Positions 17,741 to 29,331 are shown, counted from the first letter of the stretch. The stretch: 64,000 nt of DNA from Pseudomonas fortuita (GCF_026898135.2 NZ_CP114035.2:3699501-3763500); one strand, 5' to 3'. Numbers and translations: made by a program. The notes: a model not told the origin generated them from the sequence alone.

Positions 17741-17760
17741 TTCAAGGTTTGTACTGGTTT

Positions 17761-17861
17761 TACCGGCCTCTTCGCGGGCACGCCCGCTCCTACAGGGACC
17801 CCACAGTATTCGAATCTGTGGGGTCCCTGTGGGAGCGGGCGCGCCCGCGAAGAGGCCGGTA
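17761..17861. repeat. 101-bp near-perfect palindrome built from two REPs
   Basis: Two facing REPs joined by GGGACCCCACAG / CTGTGGGGTCCC around a central ATTCGAAT. Arms differ at about two or three positions. It lies between the convergent regulator and transporter genes and could terminate both. Confidence 0.88.
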
Positions 17862-17869
17862 CAGGGTAG

Positions 17870-19204
17870 TTAATCCTCCAGGGCGGAATGTGCGGTCTCC
17901 CGACACATAAGCATGGCAACCAGCGCCACCAGTGCTGCCGCCAGCAAATACCCCGCCGGCGCCAGCTTGCTGCCAGTCACCTGGATAAGCCAGGTGGCAA
18001 TGAACGGCGCAGTCCCGCCAAACAGCGCGTTGGCCACATTGAAGCTCAGGGCAAACCCGCTGAAACGCACCCGGGTGGGGAAAATCTCGGCCAGCAGGCA
18101 CGGCAACGTCCCGTCATTCATCGCCAGAATCGCCCCGAAGCAAATCTGGATCGCCAGGATGACCAGCAGCGGTTGACCGTCAAGCAGGCGGAACAACGGT
18201 ACGGTCAGCCCCAGGAACAACAGCGAAGCCACCACCAGCATGGTCTTGCGGCCAAACCGGTCAGACAGCCGCCCCATCAGGAAGATCAAGCCGATGTAAG
18301 TGGCCAGCGACACGGTCGAAGCAATGAATGAATCCCGCTCGCTCATGCCCATTTCACTGGACAGATAAGTCGGCATGTAGCTGAGCAGCAAATAGAACGC
18401 CACCGCGTTCAGGCAGGTGACACCAATGCCGATGGCCAGGCTGCGGCGGTGCTGGCCCAGCAGCTCGCGCAGCGGCATAGGCGTCATGCCGGCCTTGTTT
18501 TCCAGGCGCTGTTCCATCTCCAGGAACTTGGGTGTGTCCTGCAGGCTCATGCGGATATAGCGCCCTACAAGGCCGAACGGTGCCGCCAGCAGGAACGGCA
18601 GGCGCCAGCCCCATTCGTGCAGGGCCTGGCTGCTGAGCAGTTCGTGCAGCACCGCCACGAACGCCGCACCAAACAGCAACCCCGCCGCCGTACTGGCCGG
18701 CACGATGCTGGTGTACAGGCCACGCCGGCCGGGCGGCGCGTATTCAGCCAGAAACGCCGCAGCACCAGCGTACTCACCGGAGGCGGAAAAGCCCTGCACC
18801 AGGCGGATAAGTAGCAACAAGCCCGGCGCCCACAAGCCGATCTGCGCATAACCTGGCAACAGGCCAATGCAGAAGGTGGATACCGACATGATCAGGATCG
18901 ACCACGACAGTGCGTTGCGCCGACCATGGCGGTCGCCAAAGTGCCCCCAGACGATGCCGCCCAGCGGACGTACCAGGAACGACAGGGCAAACACAGCGAA
19001 GGTTGCCAGCAGGCCAGTGGTCTTGTCGGTTTGCGGGAAGAAGGTGGCGGCGATGATGGTGGCCAGGTAGCCGTAGGCGGCGTAGTCGAACCACTCGACG
19101 AAGTTGCCCATGAAACTGGCCCGGGCGGCCTTGCGCAGGGCCTGGCGTTCGGCGTTGTATGTGGGGCCGGCGACGGCGGATGGGTCAAGTGTGGTGCTGG
19201 ACAT
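17870..19204 (-). CDS. MFS transporter, metabolite:H+ symporter type
   Basis: 444 residues and 12 predicted membrane helices. The family is identified by FMGNFVEWFDYAAYGYLA in helix 1, the loop motif GHFGDRHGRRNAL, the LIRLVQGFSASGEYAGA helix and the second-half loop GRLSDRFGRKTML. MHS members carry organic acids, betaines and related solutes with protons. Because it lies 180 bp after the creatinase gene on the same strand, creatine is a reasonable but unproven substrate. The C-terminus ends close to the 101-bp palindrome. Confidence 0.82.
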   Translation of the reverse strand: MSSTTLDPSAVAGPTYNAERQALRKAARASFMGNFVEWFDYAAYGYLATIIAATFFPQTDKTTGLLATFAVFALSFLVRPLGGIVWGHFGDRHGRRNALSWSILIMSVSTFCIGLLPGYAQIGLWAPGLLLLIRLVQGFSASGEYAGAAAFLAEYAPPGRRGLYTSIVPASTAAGLLFGAAFVAVLHELLSSQALHEWGWRLPFLLAAPFGLVGRYIRMSLQDTPKFLEMEQRLENKAGMTPMPLRELLGQHRRSLAIGIGVTCLNAVAFYLLLSYMPTYLSSEMGMSERDSFIASTVSLATYIGLIFLMGRLSDRFGRKTMLVVASLLFLGLTVPLFRLLDGQPLLVILAIQICFGAILAMNDGTLPCLLAEIFPTRVRFSGFALSFNVANALFGGTAPFIATWLIQVTGSKLAPAGYLLAAALVALVAMLMCRETAHSALED

Positions 19205-19277
19205 GACGGGTACCCTCTGGTTCTTTTAATTGGAGGCAGGGTCTGGTGGTCATACAGTGATATTTTTGTTGTCCGGG

Positions 19278-19374
19278 CTGGCCTCATCGCCGGCAAGCCC
19301 GCTCCCACAGGGACTGCACAGGTATTGCGTGCTATGCAGTAGCTATGGGAGCTGGCTTGCCGGCGATGAGGCCA
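19278..19374. repeat. Inverted REP pair
   Basis: Facing REPs (GGCCTCATCGCCGGCAAGC ... GCTTGCCGGCGATGAGGCC) in the gap between creatinase and the transporter. They could reduce read-through from creatinase into the transporter. Confidence 0.8.
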
Positions 19375-19384
19375 GCTTCGGTGT

Positions 19385-20596
19385 TTATTTGCGAATGATG
19401 TTGTGCTCCGGCCCATACGGGAATTTGGTGATGTTCTCGGCGCCTTTGTCGTTGACGATCAGGATGTCATGCTCGCGATACCCACCCGCCCCCGGTCGCC
19501 CTTCGGGCAGCATGATCATCGGTTCGATCGACACCACCATGCCAGGCTCCAGCACTGTGTCGATGTCTTCGCGCAGCTCCAGCCCCGCTTCGCGCCCGTA
19601 GTAGTGGCTCAGGGTGCCGAACGAATGGCCATAACCGAAGGTGCGGTACTGCAGCAGGTCATGGCGCAGGAAGATTTCGTTCAGTTCACGGGCGATGTCG
19701 CTGCAGCGCATGCCCGGGCGTACCAGTTTCAACCCCGCCTCGTGCACTTCCACGTTGGCCTGCCACAGGCGCAGGTATTCATCCGGGCAGTGGTCGAGGA
19801 ACAGTGTGCGCTCCAGCGCGGTGTAGTAGCCGGCGATCATCGGGAAGCAGTTGAGGCTCAGGATTTCACCTTTGCCGACGCGGCGGCTGGTCACTGGGTT
19901 GTGTGCGCCATCGGTGTTGAGCCCGGACTGGAACCAGGTCCAGGTGTCCATCAGCTCCGCATCGAGGAAGCGCTTGGCGATTTCGCGGACCATTGCCTGG
20001 GTGGCATGCAGCGCCACCTCGTACTCAGGCACCTGGTCGCGCAGCGCCTCTACAATTGCCGCGCCGCCAATGTCCGCGACCTGTGCACCATGGCGGATCA
20101 GCGCCTGTTCCTCGGCCGATTTGATCATGCGCATACGCATGCAAGGCGCGCCAATGTCCAGCAGCTCGGCTTTGGGGTAGCAGGCGGCCAGCTTGGCATG
20201 GTTCTGCAGGTTGAGGTGGTCGTATTCGACGCCAATACGCGAGGCCAGCGGCAGCGCCTGCTGGATGGCAACGAAGTAGTTGTCGCGTTGCCAGTCGGTG
20301 TAGACGATGTTGTCAGTGCCGACGGTACGCCGCCATGGCTGGCCGCCATCAATGTTGGCGCTGATAGAGACAACCTTGTCCTGGGTGATTACCAGCGCAT
20401 AGGGACGGCCAAACGAGCAGTAGAGGAAATCACTGTAGTAATTGACGTTATGGTACGAGGTGAAGATCGCCGCCTCAATGTCCTGGTCTGCCATGTAGGC
20501 CCGCAGCCGCGCATGTCGAGCCGCATACTCCTGCGCCGAAAAGGTCGGCTGCACCTTGTCACCATTGCGGATTTTGAGGGTCTTTGGCATTTGCAT
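19385..20596 (-). CDS. Creatinase (creatine amidinohydrolase)
   Basis: 403-residue M24 "pita-bread" fold enzyme hydrolysing creatine to sarcosine and urea. The length equals the crystallised P. putida enzyme, and His232 (in DGAHNP), Glu262 (in ALERTL) and Glu358 (in SIEPM) fall at the positions reported for its active site. The metal ligands of true M24 peptidases are not all present, as expected for creatinase. No creatininase or sarcosine oxidase gene is in the window, so upstream and downstream steps are elsewhere. A candidate regulator of the GlxA-AraC type is two genes away. Confidence 0.93.
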   Translation of the reverse strand: MQMPKTLKIRNGDKVQPTFSAQEYAARHARLRAYMADQDIEAAIFTSYHNVNYYSDFLYCSFGRPYALVITQDKVVSISANIDGGQPWRRTVGTDNIVYTDWQRDNYFVAIQQALPLASRIGVEYDHLNLQNHAKLAACYPKAELLDIGAPCMRMRMIKSAEEQALIRHGAQVADIGGAAIVEALRDQVPEYEVALHATQAMVREIAKRFLDAELMDTWTWFQSGLNTDGAHNPVTSRRVGKGEILSLNCFPMIAGYYTALERTLFLDHCPDEYLRLWQANVEVHEAGLKLVRPGMRCSDIARELNEIFLRHDLLQYRTFGYGHSFGTLSHYYGREAGLELREDIDTVLEPGMVVSIEPMIMLPEGRPGAGGYREHDILIVNDKGAENITKFPYGPEHNIIRK

Positions 20597-20721
20597 GGTC
20601 GGGGTTCCTTGTCGTTGTAAGCACGCTGTTCAGGCTGGCTGCCTGAGAAGCATTGCAACAGAACCGACGAGGACGCTTTTGTACCTATCCGACCTGGAAT
20701 TGGCGGGATCACCAGGGCCAA

Positions 20722-20740
20722 GGGGGCGCTTTGCGCCCCC
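20722..20740 (-). terminator. GC-rich hairpin after katG
   Basis: A perfect 8-bp stem (GGGGGCGC / GCGCCCCC, loop TTT) 10 bp beyond the katG stop. The U-tract is short, so termination efficiency is uncertain. Confidence 0.5.
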
Positions 20741-20750
20741 CATAACACCT

Positions 20751-23027
<2,277 letters not shown>

Positions 23028-23146
23028 TTATCCAGATTTCCGGTCTATGCCAGGTGTTCTTTCAGCCGAGCGAGGGGGTCGTGCTACCCCTCATCAGGTC
23101 TACACGGGGCCACGGGAAAGACTAGACGAGCTTGGGCAGAGTTCTA

Positions 23147-23183
23147 ATAGAGTGGCTGTTAGAGGGTGATAGGCTGGCTCTGT
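23147..23183 (-). promoter_or_regulatory. OxyR-like binding site upstream of katG
   Basis: Four tetrads spaced exactly by 7 bp: ATAG-N7-GTTA-N7-ATAG-N7-CTGT on the + strand, against the OxyR consensus ATAG-N7-CTAT-N7-ATAG-N7-CTAT. Tetrads 1 and 3 are perfect and 4 has one mismatch; tetrad 2 is poor. It would put the start site roughly 100 nt before the ATG. Confidence 0.45.
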
Positions 23184-23195
23184 CAGGTTTGCTTG

Positions 23196-23224
23196 TACCG
23201 GCCTCTTCGCAGGTAAACCCGCGC
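23196..23224. repeat. Truncated REP
   Basis: TACCGGCCTCTTCGCAGGT and AAACCCGCGC match the left part of a REP; the right part is degraded. It lies between the EamA gene stop and the katG promoter. Confidence 0.6.
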
Positions 23225-23250
23225 ATCAATCCGAACAGGCGGTACAGGTT

Positions 23251-24129
23251 TTACTTGCGCCGCTGCATCCACGCCGCCCCCAGCCCACTGAGGCAGATCA
23301 CCGAAATCCCCACCAGGCTCAAGGTATCCGGCACCTGGCTATAGAATACAAGCCCAAGCAAACCGGCAAACACGATCTGGCAGTAGCTGAACGGCGCCAG
23401 CAACGCCGGTGCCGCATGGCGGAAGGCCTGGGTCAGCAGCAGGTGCGCAGTCATGCCAAAGCCGCCCAGTGCCAGCATCAGCAGGGCATGGTCCCACCGC
23501 GGCACCTCCCAGAAGAACGGCACCAGTGCACTCATTGCCAGGGTATTGCACAGCCCTGCATAGAAGTTGCTGGTAGTCGGGCTGTCATGTGCAGCCAGAA
23601 TGCGCGTCAGCAGCTGATAGAAGCAGAAGCCCAACGCCGAACCGAACGGGTACAGAATGGCCGGGGTAAACATCGCACCACCCGGGTGCACCACCACCAG
23701 CACGCCGATGAAACCCAGCACTACCGCCACCCACTGCCCCACCGTCACCCGCTCTTTGAGCAGCGGCGCCGACAACGCGGTGACCAGCACCGGGGCAAGG
23801 AAGTTGACCGCCGTCGCCTCAGCCAGCGGCAGGTACTGAAGGCCGCTGGTGAACAGCAAGCTGGTGCTCAGCAGGCTCAAGGCCCGCAAGGTCTGCAATA
23901 CCGGCCGGCGGGTGCGCAATACGTTGAGGCCAGACTTGGGCAGAAAAATGCCGGCCATCAGCAGCGTATGCACCACATAACGTGCCCACACCACCATCAC
24001 GATCGGGTAAAGGCCGCCGAGGAATTTGGACAGGGCATCGTGGCTGGCGAACAGGAACGTCGCTCCCACCACCAGTGCGATACCCCGCAAGGGTTGGTTG
24101 ACGCCGGACAGCGGTGTGCTGGAACTCAT
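23251..24129 (-). CDS. EamA/DMT-superfamily transporter
   Basis: 292-residue inner-membrane protein with ten predicted helices in two EamA repeats (first about residues 10-140, second about 150-285). Landmarks are LVVGATFLFASHDALSKFLGG, ATAVNFLAPVLVTALSAPLLKERVTVGQWVAVVLGFIGVLVV and the repeat-2 AHLLLTQAFRHAAPALLAPFSYCQIVFAGLLG. Such proteins usually export amino acids or other metabolites. The start at 24129 removes an 11-residue extension that lacks family similarity. It is divergent from the aldo/keto reductase gene across a 247-bp gap in which I see nothing else. Substrate unknown. Confidence 0.8.
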   Translation of the reverse strand: MSSSTPLSGVNQPLRGIALVVGATFLFASHDALSKFLGGLYPIVMVVWARYVVHTLLMAGIFLPKSGLNVLRTRRPVLQTLRALSLLSTSLLFTSGLQYLPLAEATAVNFLAPVLVTALSAPLLKERVTVGQWVAVVLGFIGVLVVVHPGGAMFTPAILYPFGSALGFCFYQLLTRILAAHDSPTTSNFYAGLCNTLAMSALVPFFWEVPRWDHALLMLALGGFGMTAHLLLTQAFRHAAPALLAPFSYCQIVFAGLLGLVFYSQVPDTLSLVGISVICLSGLGAAWMQRRK

Positions 24130-24376
24130 GGCTCTCTCGATGACGGCGCGGCGACATGCCACGCCCAGGGAAGGCCGCGCAGGCGTGGCCCGGCGGATGC
24201 AACAGCTCGAATTCTAGAAGAGATGCCGCAGGATAAGGAAGTTCAATTGCCGCTTGCCCACGCTGACGGCAAATACTGTTCGCTGATCGACCAGTTTGTG
24301 CCTCGAACGCATGGCCCGCGCTTCGCTGATCGCCGACCATCGAGTGCGAACCCTGCACACCCTACAAGGAATTTAC

Positions 24377-25201
24377 ATGCAAAGGCTCACCACCCGAAAC
24401 GGTCTGGACCTGCCTGCAATCGGCCTGGGCACCTGGCCGATGACCGGCACCGAATGCACCCAGGCCGTGCACCAGGCGCTGGACCTGGGTTACCGGCACA
24501 TCGACACTGCCACAGCCTACGAAAACGAAGCGGCCGTTGGCCAGGCCCTGCGCGACAGCGACGTACCACGCGAACAGATCCACCTCACCACCAAGGTGTG
24601 GTGGGACCGCCTGGAGCCCAAGGCCATGCGCCAGTCGCTGGAAGACAGCCTGCGCGCATTGGGCACCGAGCAGGTCGACCTGTTCCATATCCACTGGCCC
24701 GGCAAGGATTGGGACCTGGCGCGCAGTATCGACACCCTGGTTGCGCTGCGTGACGAGGGCAAAGCACGGCATATTGGCGTGGCCAACTTCCCGCTGGGCC
24801 TGCTGCGCCAGGTGGTGGAAACCCTGGGTGCGCCGTTGTCGGCGATTCAGGTGGAATACCACGTGCTGCTCGGCCAGCAACCGCTGCTCGACTACGCCCG
24901 CCGCCATGACCTGTTGCTCACCGCCTACACCCCGCTGGCCCGGGGCCAGGCGGCGGCGCAGCCAGTGATCCAGGCGATTGCCCGCAAGCATGGCGTGCTG
25001 CCCAGCCAGGTGGCACTGAAGTGGTTGCTGGACCAGGACGGTGTGGCGGCGATCCCCAAAGCCAGCAGCCGCGAGAACCAGTTGGCCAACCTGGCTGCAT
25101 TGAACGTGCAACTGGACGACGAAGACCGCACGGCGATTGCCCAATTGCCGAAAGACCAGCGCGTGGTAAGCCCGCCGTTTGCGCCAGACTGGAATAGCTG
25201 A
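24377..25201 (+). CDS. Aldo/keto reductase (2,5-diketogluconate reductase-like)
   Basis: 274-residue NADPH-dependent oxidoreductase of the AKR superfamily. The catalytic tetrad is complete: Asp43 and Tyr48 in HIDTATAYENEAAVG, Lys73 in TTKVWW and His106 in FHIHWPG. The cofactor-binding tail IPKASSRENQLANLAA is present. The start ATG 24377 has AAGGAA upstream; an in-frame extension to 24296 is not supported. It most resembles the DkgA/DkgB type that reduces small aldehydes and diketo acids. Natural substrate unknown. Confidence 0.85.
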   Translation: MQRLTTRNGLDLPAIGLGTWPMTGTECTQAVHQALDLGYRHIDTATAYENEAAVGQALRDSDVPREQIHLTTKVWWDRLEPKAMRQSLEDSLRALGTEQVDLFHIHWPGKDWDLARSIDTLVALRDEGKARHIGVANFPLGLLRQVVETLGAPLSAIQVEYHVLLGQQPLLDYARRHDLLLTAYTPLARGQAAAQPVIQAIARKHGVLPSQVALKWLLDQDGVAAIPKASSRENQLANLAALNVQLDDEDRTAIAQLPKDQRVVSPPFAPDWNS

Positions 25202-25222
25202 AATTCGTAAGCGCGACACGGA

Positions 25223-25314
25223 CCTTGTGGGCGCGGGCGTGCCCGCGAAGAAGCCAACTCGGTGGCTGGCACCGGCTGCGCCGGTGTTCGCGGGCATGGC
25301 CGCTCCCACAAGGA
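25223..25314. repeat. Inverted REP pair
   Basis: GACCTTGTGGGCGCGGGCGT and its facing partner ending GCGGGCATGGCCGCTCCCAC; the pair sits between convergent genes and may act as a bidirectional terminator. Confidence 0.7.
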
Positions 25315-25351
25315 TTGCACAAGCTCTTAAAATTTGAGGCTGCGTGAGCCA

Positions 25352-27448
25352 TCAGCCTGGCGTAATGACCTGCTTCAACCGCTCGCTCGCCGGTGCCGGC
25401 CGCCCGTACAGGTAGCCCTGGAAATGCGAGCACCCCTCCGCCGCCAGCCGGCGCATCTGCTCTTGCGACTCCACCCCTTCGGCCGTGGTCTTGATCATCA
25501 AGCTGTTGGACAGGTCGGTAATGGCGCGGATGATCGACATTGCTTCACGGCTGTCGCACATGTCATGCACGAACGACTTGTCGATCTTGATCCGGTCGAA
25601 CGGGAACGAGCGCAAGTAGCCGAGCGATGAATAGCCGGTTCCAAAATCGTCCAGCGAAATCGATACCCCCAAGTCCTTCAGCGCGCGCAAGGTGCGCACG
25701 TTTTCGTCGCTGTTACCCAGCAACACCGACTCGGTTATTTCCAGCTCCAGGCGCTGCGCCGGCAGGCCCGAGTCGGCCAGGGCCAAGGCGACAAGCTGCA
25801 CCAGGTTGGCATTTTTGAACTGCACCGGCGACAGGTTGACCGACACCGTCTGCTCACTGTCCCAGCTGGCCGCTTCCTGGCAGGCCAGGTTCAAGGCCCG
25901 GATACCCAGTTCATGAATCAGCCCGGTTTCCTCGGCGATAGGGATGAAGTCCATGGGCATGACCATGCCCCGGGTCGGGTGCTCCCAGCGCAGCAATGCC
26001 TCATAACCGGTCACGCTACTGGTTTTCTGGTCCACCACGGGTTGGTAATGCAGCTGCAACTGGCCCAGGTGCAGCGCTGTGCGCAAGTCGGTTTCCACCA
26101 GGCGGCGCTGGCGGGCAGCGACGTCAAGCTCCACGTCGAAGCATTCGTAGCGATTGCGGCCGTTGCGCTTGGCCTCGTACAACGCCATGTCGGCGTAGCC
26201 CAGCAGCTGCTCGGCCTGATCATTGTCATCCGGGGCGATGGCGATGCCGATACTTACCCCCACGGAGAACTGGTGCCCTTCGATCCGGAACGGCGGGCTG
26301 ATCGCGTTGATCAGCCGCTGCGCAGTGTTGCACGCAGCATCGCGGCCATCGAGCCCGGTCAGTACCACGGCAAACTCGTCACCACCCAGCCGGGCCAGGG
26401 TGTCGTGCTCGCGCAGCTCGCGGCGCAGGCGTTTGCCCAGCTCGCGCAGCAGCTTGTCGCCGAAGGCATGGCCAAGGGAGTCATTGATGTTCTTGAAGTT
26501 GTCCAGGTCCAGGCACAGGGCGGCGGTCAGCTTGGCGTTCTCGCTGCCACGCACCAGCGCCTGGCGCAGGCGTTCGTGGAACAAGGTGCGGTTGGGTAGC
26601 CCGGTAAGCGCATCATGGTGCGCCATGTGGTGAATCTGTGCGTGGGCCGCCAGTTCCTCGGTGGCATCTTCGGCGACAAACAGCACGTAATCCGCCTGGC
26701 CCTCGGAGTGCTGGCTGAGCAAGGTACGGCTGCGCAGGGTCCGTGGACCACGGGCGGTCTCGACCCGGGTCTCGGCAGCATGGCCTTTGGTGTTACGGGC
26801 ACCACGGGCCAGCTGCTGCTCAAGGTAGTCGGCGGCCGCCGGGCTCAGGCATTCGCCAGGCAGTTGGCCGATCATGCTGCGCCCTGGGCCGCCGAACAGG
26901 CGCTCGGCCTGCTGGTTGGCCAACAGGATGCGCTGGCTTTCCAGGTCCTGGACAATGACGCTGGCGGGAATATTGGCAATGACCGAGTCCAGGAATTGCG
27001 ACAGCTTGGCCATTTCCTGGCTGTACTGCTCGGCCAGCTCCTTGGCCTGCAGCAGCTCCAGTTCCTGGCGGCGGCGTTCGGAAATGTCGCGGGTGACCTT
27101 GGCGAACCCCACCAGTTGCCCGGCATCGTCGTACACGGCTTCAATCACTACATGGGCGTGGAACGCCGTGCCGTCCTTGCGCAGGCGGGAGCCTGTTTCT
27201 TCAAAACGCCCCGTGCGCCGCGCCTGTTCAAGGTTTAGCGCTGGCCGCCCGGCTGCACGCTCGGCATCGGGGTAGAACAACGAGTAATGCTGGCCGACGA
27301 TTTCATCGGCAAGGTAGCCCTTGGCGCGCTGGGCACCGGGGTTCCAGTTGGCGACGATACCCTCGGGGGTGAGCAGGTAGATGGCGTAATCCACCACGCT
27401 CTGAATCAACAGCCGGTACATGATGTCGGGGTTTGCAGCTAGCGACAT
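25352..27448 (-). CDS. PAS-PAS-GGDEF-EAL cyclic-di-GMP signalling protein
   Basis: 698 residues, soluble. Two PAS domains occupy about 10-125 (with AKGYLADEIVGQHYSLFYPDAERAA) and 145-265. The GGDEF domain (about 275-435) has an intact LARLGGDEFAVVL loop. The EAL domain (about 445-695) has YEALLRWEHP, VNLSPVQFKN, ISLDDFGTGYSSLGYLRSFPFDRIKIDKSFV, so the phosphodiesterase residues are present. Both activities are therefore possible and net output cannot be predicted. It is a single gene, convergent with the aldo/keto reductase. Confidence 0.9.
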   Translation of the reverse strand: MSLAANPDIMYRLLIQSVVDYAIYLLTPEGIVANWNPGAQRAKGYLADEIVGQHYSLFYPDAERAAGRPALNLEQARRTGRFEETGSRLRKDGTAFHAHVVIEAVYDDAGQLVGFAKVTRDISERRRQELELLQAKELAEQYSQEMAKLSQFLDSVIANIPASVIVQDLESQRILLANQQAERLFGGPGRSMIGQLPGECLSPAAADYLEQQLARGARNTKGHAAETRVETARGPRTLRSRTLLSQHSEGQADYVLFVAEDATEELAAHAQIHHMAHHDALTGLPNRTLFHERLRQALVRGSENAKLTAALCLDLDNFKNINDSLGHAFGDKLLRELGKRLRRELREHDTLARLGGDEFAVVLTGLDGRDAACNTAQRLINAISPPFRIEGHQFSVGVSIGIAIAPDDNDQAEQLLGYADMALYEAKRNGRNRYECFDVELDVAARQRRLVETDLRTALHLGQLQLHYQPVVDQKTSSVTGYEALLRWEHPTRGMVMPMDFIPIAEETGLIHELGIRALNLACQEAASWDSEQTVSVNLSPVQFKNANLVQLVALALADSGLPAQRLELEITESVLLGNSDENVRTLRALKDLGVSISLDDFGTGYSSLGYLRSFPFDRIKIDKSFVHDMCDSREAMSIIRAITDLSNSLMIKTTAEGVESQEQMRRLAAEGCSHFQGYLYGRPAPASERLKQVITPG

Positions 27449-27611
27449 GAACTTTACCTGAACCTTCGAAGCGCAAGAAAAAGGACCCCGGCAAGCGGTT
27501 GCCAGGTCTAGGGAGGCGTTGATGGCATTATGCCGCCCATGACGATTTTGTGAAGTAGCTCACAAAAATGTCGCTATTCCGCTTCAACGTCGCACAACGG
27601 CCGGCCAATCC

Positions 27612-28106
27612 TCAATGCCGGGCGCCGCTCACCAGGAAACTGAGCAGGTCCGGTTCATCCGTCAGCGTAATGGCCTGTGCCGGGCGCGACAGGTTCGCCA
27701 GTACGGCGCTGCAGAACGCCACGGCCGGTGCGTCGTGTGCGTAGCACCGCAGCAACCAGTCGCCCTCGCCGCCCAGCAGCTGCAACGCTACCGCCTGGCC
27801 GATGCCCTGGCGGCGGTACTTTTTCAGGATGAACAGGTCAGCCAGTTCAAGCGCGTGAATGCCCGGCAGCTCACTGCGTTCCACCAGCACGAAACCGGCG
27901 ATGAAACCGTCCGCCAGCACCAGGTACGCGCCCCAGCCCTCGTCCTGCCAGTAGCGTTGCAGGTGCTCGTCGTGGATGTAGAAACGACCATCCACTTCGA
28001 CGTCTTCCTGCTCCCAGTCGGAGGACTCGTAGGCATAGAACTGGTAGAGGTTGCGGACCAGCGGAGCCTGGTCAGCGGTGGTTGGCAGCAGCGCGATGGG
28101 CAGCAT
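27612..28106 (-). CDS. GNAT-family N-acetyltransferase
   Basis: 164 residues with the GNAT acetyl-CoA motif A: ALELADLFILKKYRRQGIGQAVALQLL, where RRQGIG binds the pyrophosphate. An upstream beta-strand block VLADGFIAGFVLVERSEL supports the fold. The substrate is unknown. It is transcribed alone, between the GGDEF-EAL gene and the cat cluster. Confidence 0.82.
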   Translation of the reverse strand: MLPIALLPTTADQAPLVRNLYQFYAYESSDWEQEDVEVDGRFYIHDEHLQRYWQDEGWGAYLVLADGFIAGFVLVERSELPGIHALELADLFILKKYRRQGIGQAVALQLLGGEGDWLLRCYAHDAPAVAFCSAVLANLSRPAQAITLTDEPDLLSFLVSGARH

Positions 28107-28221
28107 GGGCGGGGCTCGGGCAAAAGATCGATTCTAGATCACCGGCCCCGGCAGCAAAAAGCCCGGGCCCTCCCCGCACGGAAAGGCCCAGGCAAAAACA
28201 CAGCGAAAAATGGTCAGCATT

Positions 28222-28350
28222 GTGGGGGCGCTACGCGCCCCATTCGCGGCGCAAGGCCGCTCCCACAGGGATTGCACGATGGCACTGTCGCGCGCGATCC
28301 CTGTGGGAGCGGCCTTGTGCCGCGAATGGGCTGCGCAGCAGCCCCAAAGG
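28222..28350. repeat. Inverted REP pair downstream of catA
   Basis: Facing REP-like units with GCGCAAGGCCGCTCCCACAG and CTGTGGGAGCGGCCTTGTGC, flanked by GC-rich stems. They lie immediately after the catA stop and can serve as the operon terminator. Confidence 0.8.
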
Positions 28351-28352
28351 TC

Positions 28353-29288
28353 TCAGCCTTCCTGCAACGCACGCGGCCGGTGGCTGCGGGCCTCGGCCTC
28401 CGGCGCCGTGGTCCCCTGCAGGTGGAAGTCGAACGCCAGCTCGGCAAAACGCTCGCCTTGCACGCCGCGATCACGCGCCGCAGCAGCGTCCTCGACAAAC
28501 CGCAGCTCGCCGATCAAACCGTCGCGGGTGGCGTAGGCAAAGTCGTCCCACAGGTATTTGTCACCCTCGAAGTTGATCTGCGTGGTCAGGTGGCGGTGCC
28601 CCGGTGCCGAGATGAAGAAGTGCACGTGCGCCGGTCGCTGACCATGACGGCCGAGCAGGTCAAGGCACTCCTGGGTCGGGCCCTGCGGGTCGCAGCCATA
28701 ACCCGACGGCACGATGGAGCGCGCACGGTAGCGCCCCTCGGCGTCGGTAATGATGCGGCGGCGCAGGTTGTACTCGGACTGGGTCGAGTCGAAGTACGAA
28801 TAGGTACCTTGGGTGTTGGCGTGCCACAGGTCGACGGTGGCGCCGGCCAGCGGCTTGCCGTCGGCATCGAACACCTGCCCCTGCAGGAACATCACCACGC
28901 CGGGGTCGGTACCGTCGTCCATGCGCGCTTCGCCTTGTGCCAACGGCGCCCCGGCGACGTACAGCGGGCCTTCGATGGTACGCGGGGTGCCACCGCTCAG
29001 GCCGGCCTCAGCATCCTTGGCGTCCTGCAGCAGGTCGAGGAAGTGCTCGATACCCAGGCCTGCGGCCAGCAGGCCAGCCTCGTTACGGCCCCCCAGGCGG
29101 TTGAGGTAATCAATGGCGTGCCAGAACTCGTCTTCGGTGATTTCCAGGTCTTCGACCAGGCGCGCGGTGTCCTGCAGCACACGCAGGATGATCTGCTTGA
29201 AGCGCGGGTTGCCATCGGCGTGGTCCAGGCCAGCCACTTTGTTGAAGAAGGCTTGAATGTCGGCAGTGTGGGAAATTTTCACGGTCAT
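28353..29288 (-). CDS. catA: Catechol 1,2-dioxygenase
   Basis: 311-residue non-haem Fe(III) intradiol dioxygenase that opens catechol to cis,cis-muconate. Likely iron ligands are Tyr163 in GTYSYF, Tyr197 in PSGYGCDPQGP, and His221/His223 in AHVHFFISAPG. The N-terminal helical dimerisation/linker domain typical of CatA precedes the catalytic beta-sandwich. It is last in the catB-catC-catA operon, 43 bp after catC. Confidence 0.96.
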   Translation of the reverse strand: MTVKISHTADIQAFFNKVAGLDHADGNPRFKQIILRVLQDTARLVEDLEITEDEFWHAIDYLNRLGGRNEAGLLAAGLGIEHFLDLLQDAKDAEAGLSGGTPRTIEGPLYVAGAPLAQGEARMDDGTDPGVVMFLQGQVFDADGKPLAGATVDLWHANTQGTYSYFDSTQSEYNLRRRIITDAEGRYRARSIVPSGYGCDPQGPTQECLDLLGRHGQRPAHVHFFISAPGHRHLTTQINFEGDKYLWDDFAYATRDGLIGELRFVEDAAAARDRGVQGERFAELAFDFHLQGTTAPEAEARSHRPRALQEG

Positions 29289-29331
29289 CGTGCGTACCTC
29301 ATATTGTTCTTGTCAGGCAGACAGGTGCGGA

